The translations under genes and the position numbers were made by a program. Positions 43,579-53,834 of a DNA stretch of 64,000 nt are shown here, one piece after another (positions within the stretch are counted from its first letter, which is position 1; each line of letters begins with the position of its first letter). The stretch spans positions 1 through 64,000 of the forward strand of contig NZ_VIGV01000012.1 in assembly GCF_007858445.1 (NCBI RefSeq). Direction: 5' to 3'. Under the pieces are notes generated by a model. That model had not been told where the DNA came from. It was given only the letters and a program-made list of their open reading frames with translations, and did not search any database. The DNA is from Tsukamurella sputi. GTDB taxonomy: Bacteria; Actinomycetota; Actinomycetes; Mycobacteriales; Mycobacteriaceae.

Positions 43579-43630
43579 CGACACCCCGGCTAGTCTGGGC
43601 GCGCCAGGGGGGACACCGAGGAGGACCATT

Positions 43631-44131
43631 ATGACCGATCCGCAGCAGCCGTACGGCCAGTCGAACGATCCGTACGCCCAGCAGGGTTACCCGGGCCAGT
43701 ACGGCCAGCAGGCCTATCCCGGCCAGCAGCCGTACGGCCAGCAGTACCCGCAGCAGCCGTACGGCCAGCAGCCCTATCCCGGCCAGCCGCAGCCGGCGTA
43801 CCAGTTCCAGTACGGACAGGTGGTCGGCGCCGATCCCAGCGCCCCCTACGGCCGCGACCCCAAGACCGGTGAGCCGCTCTCGGACAAGTCGAAGCTGGCC
43901 GCGGGTCTCCTGCAGATCTTCCTCGGTCAGTTCGGCGTGGGCAGGTTCTACCTGGGCGACAACAAGACCGCCGCGATCCAGCTGAGCCTGACCATCATCG
44001 GTTACATCCTCGCCATCGTGATCGTCGGCATCTTCGTCATCCTGGGCGTCGCGATCTGGGCGTTGATCGACGGCATCATGATCCTCACCGGCAGCGTGCG
44101 CGACCAGTACGGGCGGCCGCTGCGCCCGTGA
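43631..44131 (+). CDS. TM2 domain protein with glutamine/tyrosine-rich repeats
   Basis: A 166-residue protein. Residues 5-60 are PYGQQ/YPGQQ repeats, a low-complexity region rich in Tyr, Gln, Gly and Pro. The C-terminal TM2 domain is KSKLAAGLLQIFLGQFGVGRFYLGD, with the helix pair around YILAIVIVGIFVILGVAIWALIDGIMI. Function is unknown. The ATG follows a GAGGAGGA ribosome site by 7 nt. The repeats could form condensate-like assemblies, but that is inference. Confidence 0.87.
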   Translation: MTDPQQPYGQSNDPYAQQGYPGQYGQQAYPGQQPYGQQYPQQPYGQQPYPGQPQPAYQFQYGQVVGADPSAPYGRDPKTGEPLSDKSKLAAGLLQIFLGQFGVGRFYLGDNKTAAIQLSLTIIGYILAIVIVGIFVILGVAIWALIDGIMILTGSVRDQYGRPLRP

Positions 44132-44160
44132 TCCTGCGGGCAGGATGCTCGATTTCGGCC

Positions 44161-45624
<1,464 letters not shown>

Positions 45625-45688
45625 CCGGCCGGGGCGCACGCGCCCCGCTACACTGCGTTCACGCGATCCCCCACTGCTGAGAAGGAAC

Positions 45689-45761
45689 ATGAAGGTCCGA
45701 AGACCGGGCAAACGCCGCCGACGACAGACTCCGCCGACGCCGGAACGGACGGTGCCCGTCG

Positions 45762-45769
<8 letters not shown>
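45689..45769 (+). CDS. short basic leader peptide (26 aa), candidate
   Basis: ATG 45689 opens a 26-codon frame (KVRRPGKRRRRQTPPTPE), strongly basic, preceded by GAGAAGGAA 4 nt upstream, a better ribosome site than that of the next gene. Its TAG overlaps the CBS-protein start (ATGGCTAG). It may be a translated leader that couples or gates translation of the CBS gene; there is no sign of a stable protein. Confidence 0.4.
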
Positions 45770-47094
<1,325 letters not shown>

Positions 47095-47102
<8 letters not shown>

Positions 47103-48168
47103 CCTCCTGAGCGTCGCGCTGACGGTGCTGTTGCTGGCCGCGAACGCCTTCTTCGTCGCCGCCGAGTTCGCACTGATCGCGGCCCGACGCGACCGCCTCG
47201 AGGCCCTCGTGGAACAGGGCCGCTCGAGCGCGAAGGCCGTGATCAAGGCCTCGGAGAACCTCTCACTGATGCTGGCCGGCTGCCAGCTCGGCATCACGAT
47301 CTGCTCGATCCTGCTCGGTAAGGTCGGCGAGCCCGCGATCGCGCGCCTGCTCGAGAAGCCACTCGCCTGGGCGCACGTCCCCGACGCGCTGCTGCACCCG
47401 ATCTCCTTCACCGTCTCCCTCGGCCTCGTGGTGGTGCTGCACATCCTGTTGGGCGAAATGGTGCCGAAGAACATCGCGCTGGCCGGTCCCGAGGCCGCGG
47501 CGATGCTGCTGGTGCCGCCCCACGTCGCCTTCGTGCGGCTGGTGCGCCCGCTCATCGCGGTCTACAACTGGCTGGCGATGCTGGTGCTCCGCATCGGCGG
47601 CGTCGAGCCGCGCGACGAGCTCGACAGCACCGTCTCGGCGGGCGAGCTGAGCGAGCTCATCGCCGAATCGCACGACGAGGGCCTGATCGACGCCGAGGAG
47701 CGGGTGCGGCTCACACGCGCCCTGCAGACCTCGCGGCGGACCGTCGCCGATGTGGCGATCCCGCTGACGGAGATCCGCGGGCTGCAGGCGGTGCAGGGGA
47801 CGAACGGCATCTGGGGTCCGACGCTCGGTGACATCGAGTCCGCCGTCGCGGAGACCGGGTACTCCCGCTACCCCGTCCGCAGCAGCTCGGGTGCGTTCAC
47901 CGGGTACCTGCACGTCAAGGACGTGCTGCCGGACATCATGGACGCGGCAGTCGGGCCGGACACGGTGATCGGCGCGAACCGCGTGCGCCCCCTGCCCGTG
48001 GTCGACGGTGCGCTGTCGCTCGACCAGGCCGCGGGCCACCTGCGCCGCCTCGGCGGGCACCTCGCCGCCGTCGCCGACGATCACGGCCGCACCATCGGCA
48101 TCGTCGCCCTCGAGGACGTGGTCGAGGAGTTCGTCGGCACCGTGCGCGACGGGACGCACCGGGTGTGA
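47095..48168 (+). CDS. CNNM/CorC family protein, second copy (Rv1841c-like)
   Basis: A 357-residue sister of the upstream protein: DUF21 domain with FVAAEFALIAARRDR, MLAGCQLGITICSILLGKVGEP, ILLGEMVPKNIALAGPE, then a CBS pair ending in AAVADDHGRTIGIVALEDVVEEFVG. It stops before the CorC-HlyC domain, unlike its neighbour, so the pair may act as a heteromer in which only one partner carries that domain. It overlaps the upstream gene by 8 nt and the downstream gene by 4 nt. Confidence 0.88.
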
Positions 48169-49067
48169 GCAGCACCGTCCTCTCGGACGCCGAGTGGGAG
48201 GCCCGCGCGGCCGCCCACCGGGACCGCCTGACCCCGTTCGTCGACGCGCACCGCCGCCGGGCCGCGCGCGGCGAGAAGCACCCCGTCTGGGACTTCCTGT
48301 TCACGTACTACGGGCACCGGCCCGCGCACCTGTTGCGCTGGCACCCCGGTCTGGGCGTCGAACTCGACGGTCGGCGTGCGGCGGCGGAGTTCAGTGGCAT
48401 GCGCGGCTATCTCGTCGACGGCACGCGGGTGCGAACGGACCCGGCGACTCTCGCCAAGCGCGCCGGAACCGCGGCCTACGTCGAACGCCTCCTTGCCGCG
48501 ACTGCCGCGCGCGCCCCCGTCTTCGGGTGCTTCGGGCTGCACGAGTGGGCGATGGTCTTCGCCGAGGCGGATCAGGCGCGCCACCCGGTGCCGCTGCGCC
48601 TGGGCGCGGAGGGCACCGACGAGGTGGTGCGCGCGGGGAGCCTGCGCTGCACCCACTACGACGCCTTCCGCTTCTTCACCCCCGAGGCCGCGCCCCGCAA
48701 CGCGACGCGCCTGACCCGGGAGTCGCAGGTCGCCTCCGAACAGCCCGGCTGCCTGCACGCCGGCATGGACCTCTACAAATGGGCCTTCAAGCTGACGCCC
48801 GGCGCACCGTCGGAGCTGGTGGCGGACGCCTTCGATCTGGCGCGCGAGGCCCGCGAGCTCGACATGCGCGCCAGTCCCTACGACCTCGCGGCGCACGGCT
48901 TCGCACCCATCGCGATCGAGACCGCCGACGGCCGCCGCGAATACGTGCGGCGGCAGGCGGTGCTCGCCGAGCGGGCCGCGCCGATCCGCGCGCGGCTCCT
49001 CGAGACGGTCCGCGCCTGGCCCGGCACCGGCGAACCCCGTGCCGGTATGCCCGACTCCCCCGCCTAG
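48165..49067 (+). CDS. conserved actinobacterial protein annotated as 3-methyladenine DNA glycosylase family
   Basis: A 300-residue soluble protein. I recognise the family from actinobacterial genomes, where it is often named 3-methyladenine DNA glycosylase, but I see no helix-hairpin-helix or known catalytic Asp to support the name. Conserved stretches: HPVWDFLFTYYGHRPAHLLRWHPG, GCFGLHEWAMVF, RCTHYDAFRFFTPEA and GCLHAGMDLYKWAFKL (many His, Trp and Asp). Start is GTG 48165 overlapping the previous stop (GTGA). Its TAG stop is also the start of the -10 for the cobalamin riboswitch (49065-49070). Confidence 0.8.
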   Translation: MSSTVLSDAEWEARAAAHRDRLTPFVDAHRRRAARGEKHPVWDFLFTYYGHRPAHLLRWHPGLGVELDGRRAAAEFSGMRGYLVDGTRVRTDPATLAKRAGTAAYVERLLAATAARAPVFGCFGLHEWAMVFAEADQARHPVPLRLGAEGTDEVVRAGSLRCTHYDAFRFFTPEAAPRNATRLTRESQVASEQPGCLHAGMDLYKWAFKLTPGAPSELVADAFDLAREARELDMRASPYDLAAHGFAPIAIETADGRREYVRRQAVLAERAAPIRARLLETVRAWPGTGEPRAGMPDSPA

Positions 49068-49070
49068 ACT
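49065..49070 (+). promoter_or_regulatory. -10 element TAGACT for the cobalamin riboswitch transcript
   Basis: TAGACT overlaps the preceding stop codon and lies about 10 nt before the riboswitch core, so transcription should begin near 49077. Confidence 0.5.
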
Positions 49071-49079
49071 TCCCTCCCA

Positions 49080-49195
49080 GCGAAGGTCCGTGTGCGCGAG
49101 CGCGCGGCGCAAGAGGGAACCCGGTGCGAATCCGGGGCTGCCCCGCAACGGTGAGTGCGCGCAGGCGCGTGCGAGCCCGATACCTGCCCTCGCGA
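49080..49195 (+). ncRNA. cobalamin (B12) riboswitch
   Basis: The core is unmistakable: GGGAACCCGGTGCGAATCC with CCCCGCAACGGT (three-way junction and J6/3 region) and the B12 box AGCCCGATACCTGCC (49174-49188). The outer stem P1 is formed by GCGA/TCGC at 49080 and 49188-49194. Directly after lies a stem CCGCCCGG/CCGGGCGG (49196-49213) and then the GAGGGGAG ribosome site, so binding of adenosylcobalamin should shut off translation or transcription of the uptake genes. CGGTGAG (49149-49155) can pair with CTCACCG (49215-49221), a likely kissing contact. Confidence 0.93.
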
Positions 49196-49241
49196 CCGCC
49201 CGGAGCCGGGCGGTGCTCACCGACCCGAGGGGAGTCGCGGA

Positions 49242-50282
49242 GTGCGAGTCGTCTCGTCGCGCCGTGTGGCAGTACTGCTGATCTGCTTGCTGATCGCTCT
49301 GATCGCCGCCATGTGGCTGGGCGTCCTGCTGGGCACCGTGCGCATCCCGTGGCGGGACTCGACGGGCTACGTGTGGGCCTTCCTCACCGGCGGCACCGTC
49401 GACGCCGAGCACGCCACCCACTACCGGATCGTCGCCGATTCCCGGATCCCCCGAGTACTCAGCGCCGCGATCGTGGGCGCGGGACTCAGCGCGATCGGCG
49501 TCGCGGTGCAGGCGATGGTGCGCAACGCGCTCGCGGACCCGTACGTGCTCGGGATCTCCTCGGGCGCGTCCGTCGGGGCGACGACGGTGGCCCTGTTCGG
49601 CGTCTTCGGCACGCTCGGCCTGTACGCGCTGCCGACCGCCGCCTTCCTCGGCGCACTGGGCGCGACGGCCCTGGTGTACCTCATCGCCTACCGGGGCGGC
49701 GGCCTGACGCCGCTGCGGCTCGTCCTGACGGGGACCGCGCTCGCGTACGGCTTCTCGGCGGTGACGACGGTGCTCGTCTTCCTCGCCCCGCGCGGCGACG
49801 CCGCGCGCACCGTGATGTTCTGGCTGTTCGGGAGCCTGTCCCCCTCGACCTGGCGCACCACGGCGCTGCTCGCGGTGACGGTGCTGATCGGGCTGATCGT
49901 GCTGCGCTACGGTGCGCGCAAGCTCAACGCCCTCGCTCTCGGCGACGAGGTCGCGATCTCCGTGGGGCTGTCCGCGTCCGGCTACCGCTCGGCGCTGTTC
50001 GTGCTCACCGCCGCGATGACCGGGATCATCGTCTCGGTGTCCGGCGCTATCGGTTTCGTCGGGCTGGTGGTGCCCCACGTCGCTCGACTGCTGGTGGGTG
50101 CGGACCACCGGCGCGTCCTGGTGATCGCGCCCGCCGTCGGCGCGCTCTTCCTGGTGCTGGCCGACATCGCCGCCCGCACCGTCGTGCCGCCGCAGGAGCT
50201 TCCGCTCGGCGCGATCACCGCGGCGGTCGGCGTCCCGCTGTTCATCGCGCTCATGCGGCGCCGCACCGTCGGGGGCGCGTAG
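49242..50282 (+). CDS. corrinoid ABC transporter permease (BtuC/FecCD family)
   Basis: A 346-residue FecCD-type permease with about ten helices. LGTVRIPWRDS is the typical early loop, RIPRVLSAAIVGAGLSAIGVAVQAMVRNALADPYVLGISSGASVGA is the central hallmark, and VSGAIGFVGLVVPHVARLLVGADHRRV with PPQELPLGAITAAVGVPLFI closes the fold. GTG 49242 is preceded by GAGGGGAG 9 nt upstream; the open frame further up lies in the riboswitch and is not coding. The B12 riboswitch shows that the substrate is cobalamin or another corrinoid rather than iron. Confidence 0.93.
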   Translation: MRVVSSRRVAVLLICLLIALIAAMWLGVLLGTVRIPWRDSTGYVWAFLTGGTVDAEHATHYRIVADSRIPRVLSAAIVGAGLSAIGVAVQAMVRNALADPYVLGISSGASVGATTVALFGVFGTLGLYALPTAAFLGALGATALVYLIAYRGGGLTPLRLVLTGTALAYGFSAVTTVLVFLAPRGDAARTVMFWLFGSLSPSTWRTTALLAVTVLIGLIVLRYGARKLNALALGDEVAISVGLSASGYRSALFVLTAAMTGIIVSVSGAIGFVGLVVPHVARLLVGADHRRVLVIAPAVGALFLVLADIAARTVVPPQELPLGAITAAVGVPLFIALMRRRTVGGA

Positions 50283-51047
50283 GTGCGGGTCGAATACAGC
50301 GGCGTCACCGTCGAACTGGGCGGCACCCGGATCGTCGAGGACATCAGCCTCACCGCCGCCACCGGCGAGTTCATCGGCGTCGTCGGCGCCAACGGCAGCG
50401 GCAAGTCCACTCTCCTGCGCTGCGTGTACCGGGTGCTCACGCCGTCGTCCGGGACCGTGACGGTCGACGGCATCGACGTCACCGCGGTGAGCCTGGCCGA
50501 GAACGCGCGCAATGTGGCCGCCGTGATGCAGCACGCGCCCTTCGACATCGGCTTCACGGCGCGCGAGATCGTCGAGACCGGCCGCGTGCCGCACCGCCGG
50601 CGCGGGGTCCCGCTGTCGGCGCACCGCCGGGCGGTCGACGGTGCGCTCACCGCCGCCGGCGCCACCGATCTCGCGGACCGCGACTTCGGGACGCTGTCGG
50701 GCGGCGAGGCGCAACGCGTCCTCATCGCACGGGCCTTCGCGCAGGAGCCGCGGATCCTCGTGCTCGACGAGCCCACCAACCATCTCGACGTGCGGCACCA
50801 GTTCGCCGTGCTGAGCGCGGCGCGCGGTCTGGGCGTGACGGTGATCGCCGTACTGCACGACCTGAACCTGGCGGCGCAGTACTGCGACCGGCTGTACGTG
50901 CTCTCGGACGGCGCGCTGGCCTGCTCGGGCACACCGTCGGACATCCTCACGCCCGCGACCATCCGGCGCTACTTCGACATCGGGGCGCACATCGTCCCGC
51001 ACCCCCGCCTGGGGGTCCCCCAGGTGATCTTCGACGAAGGACCATGA
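50283..51047 (+). CDS. corrinoid ABC transporter ATPase (BtuD-like)
   Basis: A 254-residue ABC ATPase. Walker A FIGVVGANGSGKSTLLRCVYR, Q-loop in VAAVMQHAPFDIGF, signature LSGGEAQRVLIARAF, Walker B ILVLDEPTNHLD, and H-loop TVIAVLHDLNLAAQYCDR. It powers uptake through the permease. The GTG start follows the permease stop directly (0 nt). Confidence 0.93.
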   Translation: MRVEYSGVTVELGGTRIVEDISLTAATGEFIGVVGANGSGKSTLLRCVYRVLTPSSGTVTVDGIDVTAVSLAENARNVAAVMQHAPFDIGFTAREIVETGRVPHRRRGVPLSAHRRAVDGALTAAGATDLADRDFGTLSGGEAQRVLIARAFAQEPRILVLDEPTNHLDVRHQFAVLSAARGLGVTVIAVLHDLNLAAQYCDRLYVLSDGALACSGTPSDILTPATIRRYFDIGAHIVPHPRLGVPQVIFDEGP

Positions 51048-51048
51048 C

Positions 51049-52047
51049 ATGAAACGACTCCCCCTGCTGCTCCTGAGCGGCGTCCTGCTCGCCGGGTGCG
51101 GCGCGACCGTCGAGGAGGCCGCCCCGGCATCGTCGAGCGGCAAGGCCGCGACCGTCACCAACTGCGGCGCGCCGCTGACTGTCCCGCACACGCCGAACCG
51201 CGTGGTGGTCAACGACACCGGCACCGCCGAGATCCTGTTCGCCCTGGGCCTGACCGACCGCGTCGTCGGCTACACCACGTACGACGGCAAGCACGTCGAC
51301 TACAACACCTCGCCGTGGAAGGCGGACTTCGATCGCGCACCGAGCCTGGGCACCGCGTTCACCCGGGAGACGATCCAGGCGGCCCGTCCGGACTTCGTCT
51401 TCGCCGGCTGGAACTACGGCTTCAAGGAGACCACGGGCGTCACGCCGGACTGGATCCGGCAGATCGGCGCGGTGCCCTACCAGCTGACCGAGGCGTGCCG
51501 GCAGACCGGGAGTACGCGACGCGGGATCATGCCGCCGCTCGACGCCCTGTTCCGCGATCTCACCGACCTCGGCACCCTGTTCGGCATCGAGGAGCGCGCC
51601 GCGAAACTCGTCGCCGACTACCGCGCCCGCATCGACGCGGTGCGCGGCGGCGCACCGTCGGGCGAGAAAGCGCGCGTCTTCCTCTTCGACAGCGCCTCCC
51701 CCGATCCGTTCACGTCGGGCCGCACGGGCACCCCGCAGGCGATCATCGACAATGCGGGCGGGACGAACGTCTTCGCGGATCTCGACGACTCGTGGACCTC
51801 GGCGTCCTGGGAGGCCGCGGCCCAGCGCGATCCGCAGGTGATCGCGATCGTCGACTACGGCGTCGGCCCGGAGAACACGCCGGACGCGAAGATCGCGCAG
51901 CTGAAGTCCCAGCCGCTCATGGCGAACACGACCGCGGTGCGCGAGGGCAACTTCGTGGTCATCCCGTACGCCGGCTGGGTCGAGGGTCCGCGCACGCCGG
52001 CCAGCGTCGAGACGCTGGGAAAGTACCTGCGCTCGAAGGGGTTCTGA
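51049..52047 (+). CDS. corrinoid-binding lipoprotein (BtuF-like)
   Basis: A 332-residue class III solute-binding lipoprotein: MKRLPLLLLSGVLLAGC (lipobox with Cys17), then a periplasmic-binding fold with RVVVNDTGTAEILFALGLTDRVVGYTTY, ARPDFVFAGWNYGF, and an interdomain long helix around EERAAKLVADYRARIDAVR. Two Cys (residues 39 and 147) may form a disulfide. It captures the ligand outside the membrane. The ATG lies one base after the ATPase stop. It ends the riboswitch-controlled operon. Confidence 0.92.
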   Translation: MKRLPLLLLSGVLLAGCGATVEEAAPASSSGKAATVTNCGAPLTVPHTPNRVVVNDTGTAEILFALGLTDRVVGYTTYDGKHVDYNTSPWKADFDRAPSLGTAFTRETIQAARPDFVFAGWNYGFKETTGVTPDWIRQIGAVPYQLTEACRQTGSTRRGIMPPLDALFRDLTDLGTLFGIEERAAKLVADYRARIDAVRGGAPSGEKARVFLFDSASPDPFTSGRTGTPQAIIDNAGGTNVFADLDDSWTSASWEAAAQRDPQVIAIVDYGVGPENTPDAKIAQLKSQPLMANTTAVREGNFVVIPYAGWVEGPRTPASVETLGKYLRSKGF

Positions 52048-52088
52048 TCCGCCCGGCGAAGACAGCGATGCGATGACATACTCCCCGT

Positions 52089-52111
52089 GACCGTGAGCGT
52101 CGCTCACGGTC
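52089..52111 (+). terminator. hairpin after the corrinoid uptake operon
   Basis: GACCGTGAGCG and CGCTCACGGTC form a perfect inverted repeat around one T (11 bp, folding with a 3-nt loop). It is 42 nt after the btuF-like stop and 35 nt before the M23 peptidase start, and could be either terminator or operator. Confidence 0.55.
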
Positions 52112-52145
52112 GTGTCCCGTTCATGGACTTTCAGGGAGAAGAGTC

Positions 52146-52664
52146 ATGACAGATCACCTCGCATCACCCGAGCTCACCCGGCGGATGTTCCTCCGCGGCG
52201 CAGCAGTCGCCGGGCTCACCGTCGCCGGAGCCGCCGCCCTCGCACCATCGGTGCAGGCGGCGTCGTACGTGCGGCCCGTCCGCGATCCCGCGGCGCATCC
52301 GATCACCGCGGCGTGGCGCAAGCCGGGACCATGGGCGGCCGGCTACCACACCGGAGTCGACATCGGCTGTGGCGTGGGCACTCCCGTGTACGCCACCATC
52401 GGCGGAGATGTACGCACCGGGCGGGCGAACTGGGGTCCCTCGTACGGGACGATGATCCTGATCAACGACAACGTGGACGGTTCGGACTGGGGGTACTGCC
52501 ACCTGTCGAAGGTCCTGGTGACGGACGGTCAGGCCGTCGCGACGAACCAGCTGATCGGCTACTCGGGCAACACCGGGAACACCACCGGGCCGCACATGCA
52601 CCTGGAACGCCGCCCGCGGTACGGCGGCTACGGAACCGATCTGAACCCGAACCTCTGGCCGTGA
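52146..52664 (+). CDS. Tat-exported M23 peptidase (LytM-type peptidoglycan hydrolase)
   Basis: A 172-residue cell-wall endopeptidase. The N-terminus has a twin-arginine signal (TRRMFLRGAAVAGL, helix to about residue 35 with cleavage near VQA). The LytM domain has the zinc ligands HTGVDIGCG (His69, Asp73) and GPHMHLE (His148, His150), with GTPVYATIGGDV between. It is short, with no LysM or coiled-coil domain. The ATG has a GGGAGAAGAG ribosome site. It is followed by a bidirectional terminator. Confidence 0.9.
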   Translation: MTDHLASPELTRRMFLRGAAVAGLTVAGAAALAPSVQAASYVRPVRDPAAHPITAAWRKPGPWAAGYHTGVDIGCGVGTPVYATIGGDVRTGRANWGPSYGTMILINDNVDGSDWGYCHLSKVLVTDGQAVATNQLIGYSGNTGNTTGPHMHLERRPRYGGYGTDLNPNLWP

Positions 52665-52712
52665 CCACCGGGCAGTAGGGCATCGGTCCGCTCCGCGGAG
52701 GGCATCGACGAC

Positions 52713-52751
52713 GAGGGCCCGCCGGACTCCCCCCGAGTCCGGCGGGCCCTC
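52713..52751 (+). terminator. bidirectional terminator
   Basis: A perfect 16-bp stem (52713-52728 with 52736-52751, 7-nt loop) stands between the convergent M23 peptidase and LprG-like genes. Confidence 0.8.
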
Positions 52752-52769
52752 GTGCCCCGCGGGTGCCGC

Positions 52770-53594
52770 CTACGTGGCGGGCTTGGTGATCTTCACGTCC
52801 TTGCCGAACTCGGTGAGGTTCAGCGTGATGGGCAGCTCCTTCAGCTTGACCTCCATCCGCGTGACGTTCGGCTTCGGCATCGGGTTCGCCGAGGAATCGA
52901 AGACGATCCACAGCGTGATGGGCAGCGAGTTCCCGGCATTGCCGCGAGCGGCGATGTCGGTGATCTGCGGCAGCAGCGGGTCGAGCACCTGGGTGGCGAC
53001 GGTGCCGCTGACCTTGACGGCCTTGAGTCCGTTGACGGTGTCCTTGCCCTCGACCTTCGGGTTCTGGACGGAGTCGAGGATCTTGGCGAGGCCCTTCTCC
53101 AGGTCGAGGATGATCGCCGGGTCGTAGACGCCCTTCTCACCCGTCTTGCCCATCGGCTGGTACTTGGCGCCGCCGAGGTTGGCGTAGAGCACCCCGTCGA
53201 TCACGACGAACTTGGTCTGCACGTAGTTGTCGTTGACGCGGACGTTCGCGTCACCCTGCGCGGCGACGCGCTTGGTGTCCTTGAACGAGATGATGTCGCC
53301 GTTGACGCTGGTCACCGGGAGCCCCTGGATGCCCTTGTCGACGGCGAGCGTCAGGTGCTCGGAGTAGGTCTCGCGCGTGGCGAGCGCCGCGTCCTTGACG
53401 ATCTCGACGGTGGGCAGGCCGCTCGCGTCGACCGACGGGGCGGCCGACGGGGCGCCCGACGCGCCGCTGGCGGCGGACGCGGTCGTGGTCGTGCCCGACG
53501 AGGTGTCGTCCGACTTCTTGTCCGAGCAGCCGGTGAGCACGAGTGCACCGGCAGCGAGCAGCGCGACAGCCGCCCGCGATGCCTTGAGGTTCAT
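52770..53594 (-). CDS. LppX/LprAFG family lipoprotein (LprG-like)
   Basis: A 274-residue lipoprotein. The lipobox is VLTGC (Cys23), followed by a Ser/Thr/Ala-rich linker (25-60). The domain shows the LppX_LprAFG pattern, a half-barrel holding a large lipid cavity: TRETYSEHLTLAVDKGIQGLPVTSVNGDI, YVQTKFVVIDGVLYANLGG, and KLKELPITLNLTEFGKDVKITKPAT at the end. LprG in mycobacteria carries triacylated lipids and lipoglycans to the envelope; here no partner exporter gene (P55) lies next to it. ATG 53594 follows a GGGGGGAA stretch. Confidence 0.88.
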   Translation of the reverse strand: MNLKASRAAVALLAAGALVLTGCSDKKSDDTSSGTTTTASAASGASGAPSAAPSVDASGLPTVEIVKDAALATRETYSEHLTLAVDKGIQGLPVTSVNGDIISFKDTKRVAAQGDANVRVNDNYVQTKFVVIDGVLYANLGGAKYQPMGKTGEKGVYDPAIILDLEKGLAKILDSVQNPKVEGKDTVNGLKAVKVSGTVATQVLDPLLPQITDIAARGNAGNSLPITLWIVFDSSANPMPKPNVTRMEVKLKELPITLNLTEFGKDVKITKPAT

Positions 53595-53644
53595 GGGTTC
53601 CCCCCTGGAATCTGTCCGGGCGGAGCCGCCCGGGGCCGAATGAA

Positions 53645-53663
53645 AGGGCGGAAGTCCCGCCCT
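53645..53663 (-). promoter_or_regulatory. terminator-like hairpin in the leader of the LprG-like gene
   Basis: On the minus strand a 7-bp stem (AGGGCGG with CCGCCCT, 5-nt loop) is followed by TTTC, between the probable promoter near 53680 and the start at 53594. It could be an attenuator. Confidence 0.35.
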
Positions 53664-53834
53664 CACGATGAAGTATGCATGAATGCCCGCTCCTATCGAA
53701 GCATTCTTCCCCGCCGTTTCACGGCAAATCGGACACTGGAAGGTAGCGGCAAGCGCACCTTCAGCGATCCATTAGCGTGACCGGAGACGGTCTACACAAC
53801 CGCCGGATCCGGCAGTGTTCAGGAGGAACGAGAA

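Noticed and set aside
48081-51224. A 1047-codon open frame on the minus strand across the glycosylase-like, riboswitch and ABC transporter region
   Set aside because: It opposes three well-supported genes and a riboswitch and has Arg/Gly/His-rich, low-information sequence. Long antisense frames are expected at this GC content.
49242-52047. Reading the FecCD-type ABC system as a siderophore transporter
   Set aside because: The family covers both iron and B12 uptake, but the intact cobalamin riboswitch directly upstream decides for corrinoids.
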